Source of the DNA: Escherichia marmotae
Lineage (GTDB): Bacteria > Pseudomonadota > Gammaproteobacteria > Enterobacterales > Enterobacteriaceae
Assembly: GCF_002900365.1 (NCBI RefSeq)
Contig: NZ_CP025979.1
Location: 3,906,001-3,970,000 of the forward strand
Direction of reading: 5' to 3'
Length of the DNA: 64,000 nucleotides
The notes beneath the pieces are model-generated. The model had not been told where the DNA came from. It saw nothing but the letters and a program-made list of their open reading frames with translations, and did not search any database. The first letter of the stretch is position 1, and every line of letters begins with the position of its first letter. The position numbers and the translations under genes were made by a program. This document shows, in pieces, positions 1-9,372 of this stretch.

Positions 1-199
1 GCGCTCTTACCGCACCCTTTCACCCTTACCTGATCCCACTTGCGTGGGCCATCGGCGGTTTGCTCTCTGTTGCACTGGTCGTGGGTTTCCCCCCCAGGCG
101 TTACCTGGCACCCTGCCCTATGGAGCCCGGACTTTCCTCCCCTCCGCCCGTCTCCCCCGAAGAGGACGACGACGAAGCGGCGACTGTCTGGTCAGCTTC
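1..199 (-). ncRNA. rnpB: RNase P RNA (5' half, runs off the window)
   Basis: The reverse strand from 199 downward starts GAAGCTGACCAGACAG and continues with the conserved RNase P RNA core, including the GGAGGAAAGTCCGGGC segment and later GTGCAACAGAGAGC. It is the catalytic RNA of RNase P, which removes 5' leaders from tRNA precursors. Only about 199 of roughly 377 nt are present; the 3' part lies before base 1. It follows garK on the same strand, as in K-12. Short reading frames across it are not genes. Confidence 0.97.
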
Positions 200-206
200 G
201 GCGCGA

Positions 207-235
207 AGTATAGAGGGTTTGCGCGCCCTTGTCAC
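207..235 (-). promoter_or_regulatory. rnpB promoter overlapping the garK stop
   Basis: On the reverse strand a GTGACA -35 box (230-235) and a TATACT -10 box (207-212) are separated by 17 bp. A GC-rich discriminator lies before the rnpB 5' end at 199. The -35 box overlaps the garK stop codon (232-234), so the RNA gene's promoter is embedded in the end of the upstream gene. Confidence 0.85.
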
Positions 236-1377
236 CCCGCACTGCGCATTCCAATCGCCAGTGTGGCGGCGATATTGCGTGAAGCGCGGTAAATATTGTC
301 ATAAGCCCCGCTGAAAGCTTCATCCAGGGTAACAATGCTGTTCAACACGCTGAATACGGCATCGATGCCGTGCTGATGCACAACGCCGACATCCTTCGTC
401 AGACTCCCTGCAATACCAATTACCGGTTTATGGTATTTCTTCGCGACATTCGCTACGCCAATCGGTACTTTGCCGTGGATACTCTGGCTATCAATGCGCC
501 CTTCTCCGGTGATCACCAACGTACAATCGTGAATATGTTCTTCCAGATTCAACGCCGTAGTCACAATCTCAATGCCGCTCTTTAGCTCTGCACCAAGAAA
601 CGCCATTAGCGCCGCCCCCATACCGCCCGCAGCACCAGATCCGGGGACGTCTTTCACATCAACATACAGCGATTTTTTGATGACATCAGCATAGTGAGAG
701 AGATTCTTGTCCAGCTCAACAATCGTGGCTTCATTAGCCCCTTTCTGCGGGCCAAAGATACGTGACGCGCCGCTGTCGCCCACCAGCGGATTGGTGACAT
801 CGCAGGCGACGCGAATCGTACAATCCTTTAAGCGTGGATCAAGGCCAGAGATATCAATGGTATTCAGGGTATTGAGGCTGCCGCCACCAAAGCCGATTTC
901 ATTACCACTGGCATCGCTTAACTTCGCTCCCAGCGCCTGCACCATTCCCGCGCCGCCATCATTGGTAGCACTGCCGCCAATGCCGATAATAATAGTGGTT
1001 GCGCCGCTCTCCAGCGCCTGCAAGATTAACTCACCCGTACCACGAGAAGTGGTCACCAACGGATCACGCTTTTCCGCTGGAACCAACGCCAGCCCACTGG
1101 CCGCCGCCATTTCAATAAACGCGGTTTTACCGTCGCCAGAGATCCCCCAACAGGCATTCACCTTCTCACCCAGCGGCCCCGTAACCCAGGCTTGACGTTC
1201 GGTCCCCTGAGTGGCAGCAATCATCGCTTCCACCGTTCCTTCACCGCCATCAGCAACGGGAACAGAAACATAGTGTGCATCAGGAAAAATTTCCCGAAAT
1301 CCCTTTTCTATCGCCTGCGCAACCTCGCTGGCAGATAAACTTTCTTTGTAAGAATCTGGGGCGATTACGATTTTCAT
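232..1377 (-). CDS. garK: Glycerate 2-kinase
   Basis: This 381-residue type-2 glycerate kinase phosphorylates D-glycerate to 2-phosphoglycerate, the last step of galactarate/glucarate breakdown. Visible motifs are VADGGEGT (41-48), GIGGSATNDGGAG (132-144) and GEGRIDSQSIHGK (about residue 290), all typical of the family. The frame stays open 46 codons upstream, but the ATG at 1377 gives the family length and follows an AGG-type ribosome site. It is the last gene of the garPLRK operon and ends inside the rnpB promoter. A few substitutions against K-12; no lesion seen. Confidence 0.96.
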   Translation of the reverse strand: MKIVIAPDSYKESLSASEVAQAIEKGFREIFPDAHYVSVPVADGGEGTVEAMIAATQGTERQAWVTGPLGEKVNACWGISGDGKTAFIEMAAASGLALVPAEKRDPLVTTSRGTGELILQALESGATTIIIGIGGSATNDGGAGMVQALGAKLSDASGNEIGFGGGSLNTLNTIDISGLDPRLKDCTIRVACDVTNPLVGDSGASRIFGPQKGANEATIVELDKNLSHYADVIKKSLYVDVKDVPGSGAAGGMGAALMAFLGAELKSGIEIVTTALNLEEHIHDCTLVITGEGRIDSQSIHGKVPIGVANVAKKYHKPVIGIAGSLTKDVGVVHQHGIDAVFSVLNSIVTLDEAFSGAYDNIYRASRNIAATLAIGMRSAG

Positions 1378-1469
1378 ATCTTTGCCTGTTACCACATGAC
1401 GCCGGAGGGCGTTTCTCTTATTCGGCCTGGCTCCCAGCCCGGATTGCACCACGCCATCCGGGCACGACG

Positions 1470-2357
1470 TCACTCGCGAGTGACTTCGACTTTCGCCAGT
1501 TTTTCGTAGTAGCACGCCAGAGCGCTGTGGTCTGCTGTTCCCAGCCCATCGGCACGCAGCGCCTGCATCATCTCCATGACCACTGCGGTCAGCGGCAATT
1601 GCGCACCAACGTCATGGGAGGTATCCAGCGCATTTGCCAGATCCTTAATATGCAGATCGATACGGAAGCCCGGCTTGAAATTCCTGTCCATCACCATCGG
1701 CGCTTTTGCATCGAGTACAGTACTTCCCGCCAGCCCACCACGAATCGCCTGATAAACCAGATCAGGATTAACGCCCGCTTTGGTTGCCAGCGTTAACGCT
1801 TCTGACATCGCCGCAATATTCAGCGCTACAATGACCTGGTTTGCCAGTTTGGTGACGTTGCCTGCACCGATTTCTCCGGTATATACAACGGATCCCGCCA
1901 TCGCTTTCATCAAGTCATAGTATTTGTCGAAAATAGCTTTGTCGCCACCCACCATCACTGACAGGGTGCCATCGATGGCTTTCGGTTCACCGCCGCTCAC
2001 CGGGGCGTCCAGCATATCAATACCTTTCGCTTTCAGTGCTTCGCTGATTTCACGGCTTGCCAGCGGAGCGATTGAACTCATATCGATTAATACCGTCCCT
2101 GGTTTTGCACCTTCAATGATGCCATTTTCCCCCAGCGCCACTTCTTTCACGTGCGGAGAGTTTGGCAGCATGGTAATGATGACATCGCACTGTTCAGCGA
2201 TGGCTTTAGCCGTAGACGCGGTTTCTGCGCCTGCGGTAATCACGTCAGCGATAGCTTCTGGATTACGGTCAGAAACCACCAGCGAGTAACCTGCTTTCAG
2301 AAGGTTTTTACTCATTGGTTTACCCATAATACCCAGGCCAATAAAACCAACTTTCAT
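1470..2357 (-). CDS. garR: Tartronate semialdehyde reductase (2-hydroxy-3-oxopropionate reductase)
   Basis: This 295-residue member of the beta-hydroxyacid dehydrogenase family reduces tartronate semialdehyde to D-glycerate with NAD(P)H. The N-terminal Rossmann motif GFIGLGIMG lies at 4-12, the substrate loop DAPVSGGEP at 117-125, and the catalytic lysine in GAGNVTK at residue 170. The start at 2357 (MKVGFIG) is chosen over an in-frame ATG 15 bp upstream because it matches the family N-terminus. It lies between garL and garK in the operon. Confidence 0.96.
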   Translation of the reverse strand: MKVGFIGLGIMGKPMSKNLLKAGYSLVVSDRNPEAIADVITAGAETASTAKAIAEQCDVIITMLPNSPHVKEVALGENGIIEGAKPGTVLIDMSSIAPLASREISEALKAKGIDMLDAPVSGGEPKAIDGTLSVMVGGDKAIFDKYYDLMKAMAGSVVYTGEIGAGNVTKLANQVIVALNIAAMSEALTLATKAGVNPDLVYQAIRGGLAGSTVLDAKAPMVMDRNFKPGFRIDLHIKDLANALDTSHDVGAQLPLTAVVMEMMQALRADGLGTADHSALACYYEKLAKVEVTRE

Positions 2358-2392
2358 AGTCATATCAATCATCTCTCTTGTTGCGGTGGTCG

Positions 2393-3163
2393 TTATTTTT
2401 TAAAGGCATCTGCCAGTTTCTGCGTGGCGGAGCGGAAAATACCGAGGTCGCTGCCGACAGCGACAAATGTGGCACCCCATTCCAGATAACGGCGTGCATC
2501 GGCTTCAACTGGCGCGAGGATGCCACTGGGTTTACCGTAAGCGCTGGCGCGGTTGAAAATATGTTGAATCGCTTTTTGTACCTCCGGATGTGACGCATTG
2601 CCGAGATGACCTAATGCCGCCGCCAGATCGCTGGGGCCAACGAAAATGCCATCAACGCCTTCGGTCGCAGCGATGGCGTCAACGTTATCGACGCCCTGCT
2701 GGCTTTCGATTTGCGCCAGAATGGCGATGTTCTTATTCGACCGGGCGAAATAGTCCGGTACGGTGCCAAACATATTGGCGCGATGAGAAACGGAGACGCC
2801 GCGAATACCTTCTGGTGGATAACGCGTTGATGCTACCGCCTGTACCGCGTCTTCTTCCGTTTCGACAAAGGGGATCAGGAAGTTGTAAAAACCGATATCT
2901 AACAGGCGCTTAATAATCACCGGTTCGTTGGTCGGCACCCTCACTACTGGCGCACTGGCGCTACCTTTCAACGCCATCAACTGCGGGATGAACGTGGAAA
3001 TATCGTTTGGCGCATGTTCGCCATCCAGCACCAGCCAGTCAAAGCCAGCCAAACCAAGAACTTCAGTGCTGATCGGGTTGGAAAGTGCTGACCAGCAGCC
3101 AATCTGTACCTGTTTCGCAGCCAACGCGGCTTTGAACTTATTGGGGAAAATATCATTATTCAT
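2393..3163 (-). CDS. garL: 5-keto-4-deoxy-D-glucarate aldolase
   Basis: This 256-residue HpcH/HpaI-family class II aldolase splits 5-keto-4-deoxy-D-glucarate into pyruvate and tartronate semialdehyde. Family signatures are DGEHAPND (47-54, with the catalytic His50), Arg75 in VVRVP, the metal ligand Glu153 in QIES, and Asp179 in FVGPSDLAAALG. It is 15 bp downstream of garP and 35 bp upstream of garR on the same strand, so co-transcription is expected. It looks intact. Confidence 0.96.
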   Translation of the reverse strand: MNNDIFPNKFKAALAAKQVQIGCWSALSNPISTEVLGLAGFDWLVLDGEHAPNDISTFIPQLMALKGSASAPVVRVPTNEPVIIKRLLDIGFYNFLIPFVETEEDAVQAVASTRYPPEGIRGVSVSHRANMFGTVPDYFARSNKNIAILAQIESQQGVDNVDAIAATEGVDGIFVGPSDLAAALGHLGNASHPEVQKAIQHIFNRASAYGKPSGILAPVEADARRYLEWGATFVAVGSDLGIFRSATQKLADAFKK

Positions 3164-3178
3164 CGCTTATACCTTTGC

Positions 3179-4513
3179 TTATTTCTGCAATTCCATACGT
3201 TTAATGTCACCAACCACGAAGAGGTAGCAGGCCATTGCCATCAGCGCCGAACATCCCACAAATACCAGCGCCGCATTGAAGGAATGCAGTTCACTAACCA
3301 GGTAACCAATCACCAGTGGAGTGACAATGGAGGCGACATTGCCAAAGACGTTAAAGACGCCGCCGCAGAGGCCAACAATCTCTTTCGGTGCGGTATCGGA
3401 AACCACCGGCCAGCCCAGTGCGCCAAATCCTTTGCCAAAGAAGGCTAACGCCATCAGCATGACCACCAGCGTGGCGTTGTTGGTGTAGTTACATAAGATG
3501 ATGGTGGAAGCCAGCAACATTCCCAGCACAATTGGTAGCTTACGTGCCAGAGTCAGTGACAAACCGCGTTTGATCAGATAATCCGAGAAGACACCCCCAA
3601 GCACGCCGCCAGCAAATCCACACAATGCCGGAATCGACGCAACCAGGCCGACTTTCAGAATCGACATCCCCTTTTCCTGTACCAGATAAATCGGGAACCA
3701 GGTGAGGAAGAACCAAGTGATGGTGTTGATAAAATATTGCCCGAAAAATACCCCCAGCATCATGCGGTTAGAGAGCAATTGCTTGATGTAATGCAGCTTA
3801 GGACCGCTTGCTGTCGCACCGCCTGGCTTTTTGTGATCCATATCGACCACCGCACCATTTTCGGAGATAAACTTCAACTCTTCCGCAGACATGCGCGGAT
3901 GGTCTGTCGGGTTATGAATCAACTTAATCCACAGCGCCGTTAGTACAAAACCAATCCCCCCCATAACGGTAAAGACGTGCTCCCAGCCCCAGGCGAAAGT
4001 CAGCCAGCCAAGCAGTGGCGAAAAGAGCGCCAGCGAGAAATATTGCGCCGAGTTAAAGATGGCGGAAGCTGTTCCGCGTTCTTTAGTCGGGAACCAGGCA
4101 GCAACAATACGGGCGTTCGCCGGGAATGACGGCGCTTCCGAGAAGCCCAACATAAAGCGCATGAAGAACATGGAGATCCCTGCCCAGGCAATAGGGAACA
4201 TATCGACAAAGCCTTGCAGGAAGGTAAACAGCGACCAGAAAAAGAGGCTGTAAGTGTAAACTTTCTTCGATCCAAACTTATCCAGCAGCCAGCCGCCAGG
4301 GATTTGCATTAGCAGATAGGCCCAGCCAAAAGCGGAGAAAATGTACCCCATCGAAACCGTGCTTAATTGCAGTTCTTTTGCTACTTCAGTACCGGCAATC
4401 GACAGCGTTGCACGGTCGGCATAGTTAACGGCTGTCACAATAAAAATAATAAATAATATTAAATAGCGGGTATGCACGCTTTTCTTTTTTTCTTCAATGG
4501 TGTCCAGAATCAT
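3179..4513 (-). CDS. garP: Galactarate/glucarate/glycerate MFS transporter
   Basis: This 444-residue inner-membrane transporter of the major facilitator superfamily (anion:cation symporter subfamily) is the uptake step for galactarate and glucarate. About 12 hydrophobic segments are visible. The N-terminal YADRATLSIAG signature follows the first membrane span, and a long hydrophilic loop near residues 205-245 separates the two six-helix halves. It is the first gene of garPLRK and is transcribed divergently from garD. Length matches the family; intact. Confidence 0.96.
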   Translation of the reverse strand: MILDTIEEKKKSVHTRYLILFIIFIVTAVNYADRATLSIAGTEVAKELQLSTVSMGYIFSAFGWAYLLMQIPGGWLLDKFGSKKVYTYSLFFWSLFTFLQGFVDMFPIAWAGISMFFMRFMLGFSEAPSFPANARIVAAWFPTKERGTASAIFNSAQYFSLALFSPLLGWLTFAWGWEHVFTVMGGIGFVLTALWIKLIHNPTDHPRMSAEELKFISENGAVVDMDHKKPGGATASGPKLHYIKQLLSNRMMLGVFFGQYFINTITWFFLTWFPIYLVQEKGMSILKVGLVASIPALCGFAGGVLGGVFSDYLIKRGLSLTLARKLPIVLGMLLASTIILCNYTNNATLVVMLMALAFFGKGFGALGWPVVSDTAPKEIVGLCGGVFNVFGNVASIVTPLVIGYLVSELHSFNAALVFVGCSALMAMACYLFVVGDIKRMELQK

Positions 4514-4885
4514 TTTATTTACCTCGGGTACTTATGTTGATTTTTATTATTGGGAAGGTATTATTTATGAGTTCCATTCATATAGTTATGACAATGGCCT
4601 CGTGAATTAGTATAAGCAGCGGGGTAATAATAATCATTGTGCAAATGCGAACTTAAATAATGTAATTTAAATATTATTTTGAGCATATGCACATAACATT
4701 GCGCGCTAAAGCACAGATTTACGCTTTGCCTTGCCGGGTAGCGTCGCAATCCCTGAAATGATTGACATTGATCACATTTCTACCGTTAAACTCCTGACAT
4801 TCTTATTTCACCTAATGAAGTTATTTATTTTTAAATGAGATCTAATGCTCATTTTAATATCCCCCTGGCTGGAGAATATTGAACA
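4514..4885. promoter_or_regulatory. garP-garD divergent control region
   Basis: This 372-bp AT-rich region lies between divergent garP and garD and must hold both promoters. In E. coli these genes are activated by CdaR (SdaR). I cannot pick out a CdaR site with confidence. A TTGATCACATTT stretch near 4767 resembles part of a CRP site. Ribosome sites are visible next to each gene (GAGG before garP, TGGAG before garD). No convincing gene lies inside. Confidence 0.6.
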
Positions 4886-6457
4886 ATGGCCAATATCGAA
4901 ATAAGACAAGAAACGCCGACTGCGTTTTATATAAAAGTTCATGACACAGATAATGTGGCAATTATTGTTAATGATAATGGCCTGAAAGCAGGAACGCGTT
5001 TTCCGGACGGCCTGGAATTAATTGAGCATATTCCCCAGGGGCATAAAGTCGCATTGATCGACATTCCTGCTGATGGCGAAATTATTCGTTATGGCGAAGT
5101 GATTGGTTACGCCATGCGCGCCATCCCACGTGGAAGCTGGATCGATGAATCGATGGTGGTTCTGCCTGAAGCGCCCCCCTTACATACTTTGCCTCTGGCA
5201 ACCAAAGTGCCGGAACCTTTACCGCCGCTGGAAGGTTATACCTTTGAAGGCTATCGCAATGCCGATGGCAGTGTGGGCACCAAGAACCTGCTCGGCATCA
5301 CGACCAGCGTGCATTGTGTGGCAGGCGTCGTCGATTACGTGGTGAAAATTATTGAGCGCGACCTGCTGCCGAAATACCCGAACGTCGATGGTGTGGTGGG
5401 GCTGAATCACCTGTACGGCTGTGGCGTGGCGATTAATGCCCCAGCGGCGGTGGTGCCTATTCGAACCATTCACAACATTTCGCTGAACCCAAACTTTGGC
5501 GGTGAGGTGATGGTGATTGGCCTCGGATGCGAGAAATTGCAACCAGAGCGCCTGCTGGTCGGTACGGACGATGTGCAGGCTATTCCACTGGAAAGCGCCA
5601 GTATTGTCAGCTTGCAGGATGAAAAGCATGTCGGTTTTCAGTCAATGGTTGAGGATATTTTGCAGGTTGCCGAACGCCATCTGCACAAGCTGAATCAACG
5701 TCAGCGAGAAACCTGCCCGGCTTCAGAACTGGTTGTTGGTATGCAGTGCGGCGGCAGCGATGCGTTTTCTGGCGTGACAGCCAATCCGGCGGTTGGCTAT
5801 GCGTCTGATCTGCTGGTGCGCTGCGGTGCAACGGTGATGTTCTCGGAAGTGACGGAAGTACGCGACGCCATTCATCTGCTGACGCCGCGCGCCGTTAACG
5901 AAGAGGTCGGTAAGCGTCTGCTGGAAGAGATGGAATGGTACGACAACTATCTCAATATGGGGAAAACCGACCGCAGCGCCAACCCTTCGCCGGGAAACAA
6001 AAAAGGCGGTCTGGCAAACGTCGTGGAGAAGGCTCTCGGCTCCATTGCCAAATCAGGTAAAAGCGCGATTGTAGAAGTGCTGTCGCCAGGGCAGCGTCCG
6101 ACCAAACGTGGATTAATTTACGCCGCGACGCCAGCCAGCGACTTTGTCTGTGGCACCCAACAGGTGGCTTCAGGAATTACCGTTCAAGTATTTACGACCG
6201 GTCGCGGCACACCTTACGGCCTGATGGCAGTGCCGGTCATTAAAATGGCAACCCGCACTGAACTGGCGAACCGTTGGTTTGATTTGATGGATATTAATGC
6301 GGGCACCATCGCCACCGGCGAAGAGACGATTGAAGAGGTGGGCTGGAAACTGTTCCACTTTATTCTCGACGTTGCCAGCGGAAAGAAGAAAACCTTCTCA
6401 GACCAATGGGGGTTGCATAACCAACTGGCGGTGTTTAACCCGGCACCGGTGACTTGA
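4886..6457 (+). CDS. garD: Galactarate dehydratase (L-threo-forming)
   Basis: This 523-residue enzyme of the UxaA/GarD family dehydrates galactarate (mucate) to 5-keto-4-deoxy-D-glucarate, the substrate of GarL. The N-terminal ~100 residues form a SAF domain, and the rest is the UxaA-type catalytic region with conserved cysteines and glycines such as GLNHLYGCGVAIN (about residues 172-184) and GMQCGGSDAFSG (about residues 286-297). It is divergent from garP and ends in a hairpin shared with agaR. Length is as in K-12; intact. Confidence 0.96.
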   Translation: MANIEIRQETPTAFYIKVHDTDNVAIIVNDNGLKAGTRFPDGLELIEHIPQGHKVALIDIPADGEIIRYGEVIGYAMRAIPRGSWIDESMVVLPEAPPLHTLPLATKVPEPLPPLEGYTFEGYRNADGSVGTKNLLGITTSVHCVAGVVDYVVKIIERDLLPKYPNVDGVVGLNHLYGCGVAINAPAAVVPIRTIHNISLNPNFGGEVMVIGLGCEKLQPERLLVGTDDVQAIPLESASIVSLQDEKHVGFQSMVEDILQVAERHLHKLNQRQRETCPASELVVGMQCGGSDAFSGVTANPAVGYASDLLVRCGATVMFSEVTEVRDAIHLLTPRAVNEEVGKRLLEEMEWYDNYLNMGKTDRSANPSPGNKKGGLANVVEKALGSIAKSGKSAIVEVLSPGQRPTKRGLIYAATPASDFVCGTQQVASGITVQVFTTGRGTPYGLMAVPVIKMATRTELANRWFDLMDINAGTIATGEETIEEVGWKLFHFILDVASGKKKTFSDQWGLHNQLAVFNPAPVT

Positions 6458-6473
6458 TAACTCAATTTGTATT

Positions 6474-6502
6474 ATGCCCGATGGCACACGTTTATCGGGC
6501 AT
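6474..6502. terminator. Bidirectional hairpin between convergent garD and agaR
   Basis: The arms ATGCCCGAT (6474-6482) and ATCGGGCAT (6494-6502) pair perfectly over 9 bp with an 11-nt loop, 16 bp after the garD stop and just before the agaR stop. The flanking T/A runs are weak, so termination strength is uncertain. Confidence 0.65.
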
Positions 6503-6508
6503 AGTAAG

Positions 6509-7333
6509 TCATAGCGAAGACGCATTCTCCCCGACCAGAATCACCTCAACCCCGGCCTTTCGTAGCCCTTCCAGACTATCCGCAGGAATGCCTTCATCGA
6601 CAATGATCATATCGATCCGCTGGGTATCAATGATCTTATGTAAACTGGAGCGATTGAACTTACTGGAATCAGTGACCACGATGATCCGTTCCGCAACTTC
6701 GCACATCCGGCGGTTCAAACGGGCTTCATCTTCATTGTGCGTACTGACGCCGCGCTCCAGATCGATAGCATCTACACCGAGAAACAGCATGTCGAAGTGG
6801 TAATTTTGCAGCGATTGTTCAGCCTGATCGCCATAAAAAGATTGTGACTGACGGCGCAAATGCCCGCCGGTCATCAGTAGCTCAACGCCCTCAGCTTCCA
6901 GCAAAGCATTAGCCACGTTCATACCGTTGGTCATCGCAATCACGTCAGTATGCTTGCGCATCAGACGGGCAATCTCAAAGGTTGTGGTTCCGGAGTCGAG
7001 GATCACGCGATGGCCAGGCTTAATCAGCTCAACAGCAGCTTTCGCAACGCTGCGTTTCATCGCAGTGTTGAGCGCACTTTTATCTTCCACCGAAGGTTCG
7101 ACTGACGGTGTCGTGCTATCGCAGATCAACGCGCCACCATAAGCACGCACGGCGATCCCCTGCTTTTCCAGAAATGCCAGATCGTTACGGATCGTCACCG
7201 TAGAAACGCCGTACAATGCCGATAGATCATTAACTTGCACACTTCCTTGCTGCCGCAGGCGCTGAATGATCTGTTCTCGTCTCTCACTGGTGCCTGTTAC
7301 TCGCTTCTCGCCTGAAGCGTCGGTATTACTCAT
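6509..7333 (-). CDS. agaR: DeoR-family repressor of the aga regulon
   Basis: This 274-residue repressor controls N-acetylgalactosamine/galactosamine genes. Residues about 17-60 form the DeoR helix-turn-helix (ERREQIIQRLRQQG ... VSTVTIRNDL), followed by the DeoR C-terminal sugar-phosphate sensor domain with LDSGTTTFEIA and FLGVDAID. It carries a few extra C-terminal residues (NASSL) beyond the K-12 protein as I recall it. It is divergent from kbaZ across a region rich in CTTTCGTTT-like repeats, its expected operators. Confidence 0.95.
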   Translation of the reverse strand: MSNTDASGEKRVTGTSERREQIIQRLRQQGSVQVNDLSALYGVSTVTIRNDLAFLEKQGIAVRAYGGALICDSTTPSVEPSVEDKSALNTAMKRSVAKAAVELIKPGHRVILDSGTTTFEIARLMRKHTDVIAMTNGMNVANALLEAEGVELLMTGGHLRRQSQSFYGDQAEQSLQNYHFDMLFLGVDAIDLERGVSTHNEDEARLNRRMCEVAERIIVVTDSSKFNRSSLHKIIDTQRIDMIIVDEGIPADSLEGLRKAGVEVILVGENASSL

Positions 7334-7581
7334 AGTAAGTCCTTTCGTAAAGCTTTCGTTTCATTTCGTTTTGCTTATTAACGCCTTTCTATTAACCAAA
7401 TGCAAGCCCACATTGCCCATTGACGCAAGCGCCCCTCGTTTCAGGAGCTTTCATTATGTTTCTTTTGTGAATCAAATCAGAAAACTATTATCTTTCGTTT
7501 TATTTTTATCTCACCATGACGCAGTATCAATTGAAAGAAAACGAAAGATCAAGGTTGCAGTAATCTAAACTGGAGAGGAAA
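7334..7581. promoter_or_regulatory. agaR-kbaZ divergent promoters with AgaR operator repeats
   Basis: This 248-bp region contains repeated TTTCRTTT-type boxes: CTTTCGTTTCATTTCGTTTT at about 7351-7370, CTTTCGTTTTATTTTTATC near 7493, and the opposite orientation GAAAACGAAAG near 7538. AgaR is known to bind such tandem TTTCRTTT repeats in the aga locus. A TGGAGAGG ribosome site precedes the GTG start of kbaZ. Confidence 0.75.
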
Positions 7582-8862
7582 GTGAAACATCTGACAGAAA
7601 TGGTGAGGCAGCACAAAGGGGGCAAAACAAATGGGATTTATGCCGTTTGTTCCGCACATCCGCTGGTGCTGGAAGCTGCCATCCGCTACGCCTTCTCAAA
7701 CCAAACGCCACTACTGATTGAAGCAACGTCCAATCAGGTGGATCAGTTCGGCGGTTATACCGGAATGACGCCTGCCGATTTTCGCGGCTTTGTTTGCCAG
7801 CTTGCCGACTCGCTGAATTTCCCACAAGACATGCTAATTCTCGGTGGCGATCATCTGGGACCTAACCGCTGGCAAAACCTGCCCGCAACCCAGGCGATGG
7901 CTAATGCCGATGATTTGATAAAAAGCTACGTCACGGCGGGATTCAAAAAAATTCACCTTGATTGCAGCATGTCCTGTCAGGGCGATCCGATCCCCTTAAC
8001 CGATGACATCGTTGCTGAACGCGCCGCTCGCCTGGCGAAAGTGGCGGAAGAAACCTGCCGTGAACACTTTGGCGAGGCCGATCTGGTGTATGTCATTGGA
8101 ACTGAAGTTCCGGTTCCTGGCGGCGCACATGAAACCTTAAGCGAACTGGCAGTGACTACACCGGATGCCGCCCGCACCACGCTGGAAGCCCATCGTCATG
8201 CTTTTGAAAAGCAAGGTCTGAATGCCATCTGGCCACGTATTATTGCGCTGGTGGTACAACCCGGCGTCGAATTCGATCACACCAACGTTATTGATTATCA
8301 GCCTGCAAAAGCGATCGCCTTAAGTCAGATGGTCGAAAACTACGAAACACTGATTTTCGAAGCTCATTCTACCGATTATCAAACACCGCAATCGCTGCGC
8401 CAGTTGGTCATTGACCACTTTGCCATTCTGAAAGTTGGCCCGGCGCTGACCTTCGCCCTACGTGAAGCACTGTTTTCTCTGGCGGCTATCGAAGAAGAAC
8501 TGGTGCCAGCAAAAGCCTGTTCTGGTCTGCGTCAGGTACTGGAAAACGTGATGCTCGACCGTCCGGAATACTGGCAAAGCCATTACCACGGGGACGGGAA
8601 CGCGCGTCGTCTGGCACGCGGCTACAGTTACTCGGATCGCGTGCGTTATTACTGGCCAGACCGGCAGATTGATGATGCTTTCGCCCACCTGGTCCGCAAC
8701 CTGGCAGATGCGCCAATTCCGCAGCCACTCATCAGCCAGTACCTGCCGCTGCAATACGTAAAAGTTCGCTCCGGCGAGCTACAGCCAACGCCACGGGCAC
8801 TCATTATTAACCATATTCAGGACATCCTGGCGCAGTACCACGCTGCCTGTGAAGGCCAGTAA
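7582..8862 (+). CDS. kbaZ: Tagatose-1,6-bisphosphate aldolase, non-catalytic subunit
   Basis: This 426-residue protein (AgaZ/KbaZ/GatZ family) stabilises and activates the KbaY aldolase, which cleaves tagatose-1,6-bisphosphate to DHAP and glyceraldehyde-3-phosphate. Family hallmarks include GGDHLGPNRWQ (about residues 92-102) and the YVIGTEVPVPGG segment near residue 171. The start codon is GTG, placed 9 bp after GGAG. It is the first gene of the kbaZ-agaVWEF operon, while its partner kbaY is in the separate agaS operon. Confidence 0.95.
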   Translation: MKHLTEMVRQHKGGKTNGIYAVCSAHPLVLEAAIRYAFSNQTPLLIEATSNQVDQFGGYTGMTPADFRGFVCQLADSLNFPQDMLILGGDHLGPNRWQNLPATQAMANADDLIKSYVTAGFKKIHLDCSMSCQGDPIPLTDDIVAERAARLAKVAEETCREHFGEADLVYVIGTEVPVPGGAHETLSELAVTTPDAARTTLEAHRHAFEKQGLNAIWPRIIALVVQPGVEFDHTNVIDYQPAKAIALSQMVENYETLIFEAHSTDYQTPQSLRQLVIDHFAILKVGPALTFALREALFSLAAIEEELVPAKACSGLRQVLENVMLDRPEYWQSHYHGDGNARRLARGYSYSDRVRYYWPDRQIDDAFAHLVRNLADAPIPQPLISQYLPLQYVKVRSGELQPTPRALIINHIQDILAQYHAACEGQ

Positions 8863-8888
8863 GCCATAACAAAAACGAGGAACACGCT

Positions 8889-9362
8889 ATGCCAAATATT
8901 GTTTTAAGCCGGATTGATGAACGCTTGATTCACGGTCAGGTCGGCGTTCAGTGGGTTGGATTTGCGGGGGCAAATCTGGTTCTGGTAGCCAATGATGAGG
9001 TTGCCGAAGATCCGGTACAACAAAACCTGATGGAAATGGTGCTGGCAGAAGGGATCGCCGTGCGTTTCTGGACACTACAAAAAGTGATCGACAACATCCA
9101 CCGCGCTGCTGATCGGCAGAAAATCTTGCTGGTTTGTAAAACACCAGCCGATTTCCTGACGCTGGTTAAAGGTGGCGTTCCGGTTAACCGCATTAACGTT
9201 GGCAATATGCACTACGCCAATGGCAAACAGCAAATCGCCAAAACGGTTTCTGTGGATGCGGGCGATATCGCGGCATTTAACGACCTGAAATCCGCAGGGG
9301 TGGAATGCTTCGTTCAGGGCGTCCCGACAGAACCTGCTGTGGACCTCTTTAAATTACTTTGA
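8889..9362 (+). CDS. agaV: PTS IIB component, N-acetylgalactosamine-specific
   Basis: This 157-residue mannose-family EIIB protein carries the phosphoryl group from AgaF to the incoming sugar. The phosphorylated histidine is expected at His15 in DERLIHGQVG. It starts 26 bp after kbaZ with AGGAA upstream. Together with AgaW (IIC), AgaE (IID) and AgaF (IIA) it forms the GalNAc PTS, which is complete here, whereas in K-12 a deletion removes parts of agaW through agaA. Confidence 0.95.
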   Translation: MPNIVLSRIDERLIHGQVGVQWVGFAGANLVLVANDEVAEDPVQQNLMEMVLAEGIAVRFWTLQKVIDNIHRAADRQKILLVCKTPADFLTLVKGGVPVNRINVGNMHYANGKQQIAKTVSVDAGDIAAFNDLKSAGVECFVQGVPTEPAVDLFKLL

Positions 9363-9372
9363 GGGATTCATC

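Noticed and set aside
44..314. Two short forward frames at the left edge.
   Set aside because: They lie over rnpB and its promoter on the opposite strand.
4561..4749. A 62-codon reverse frame upstream of garP.
   Set aside because: No ribosome site, odd composition, and it occupies the garP-garD control region.
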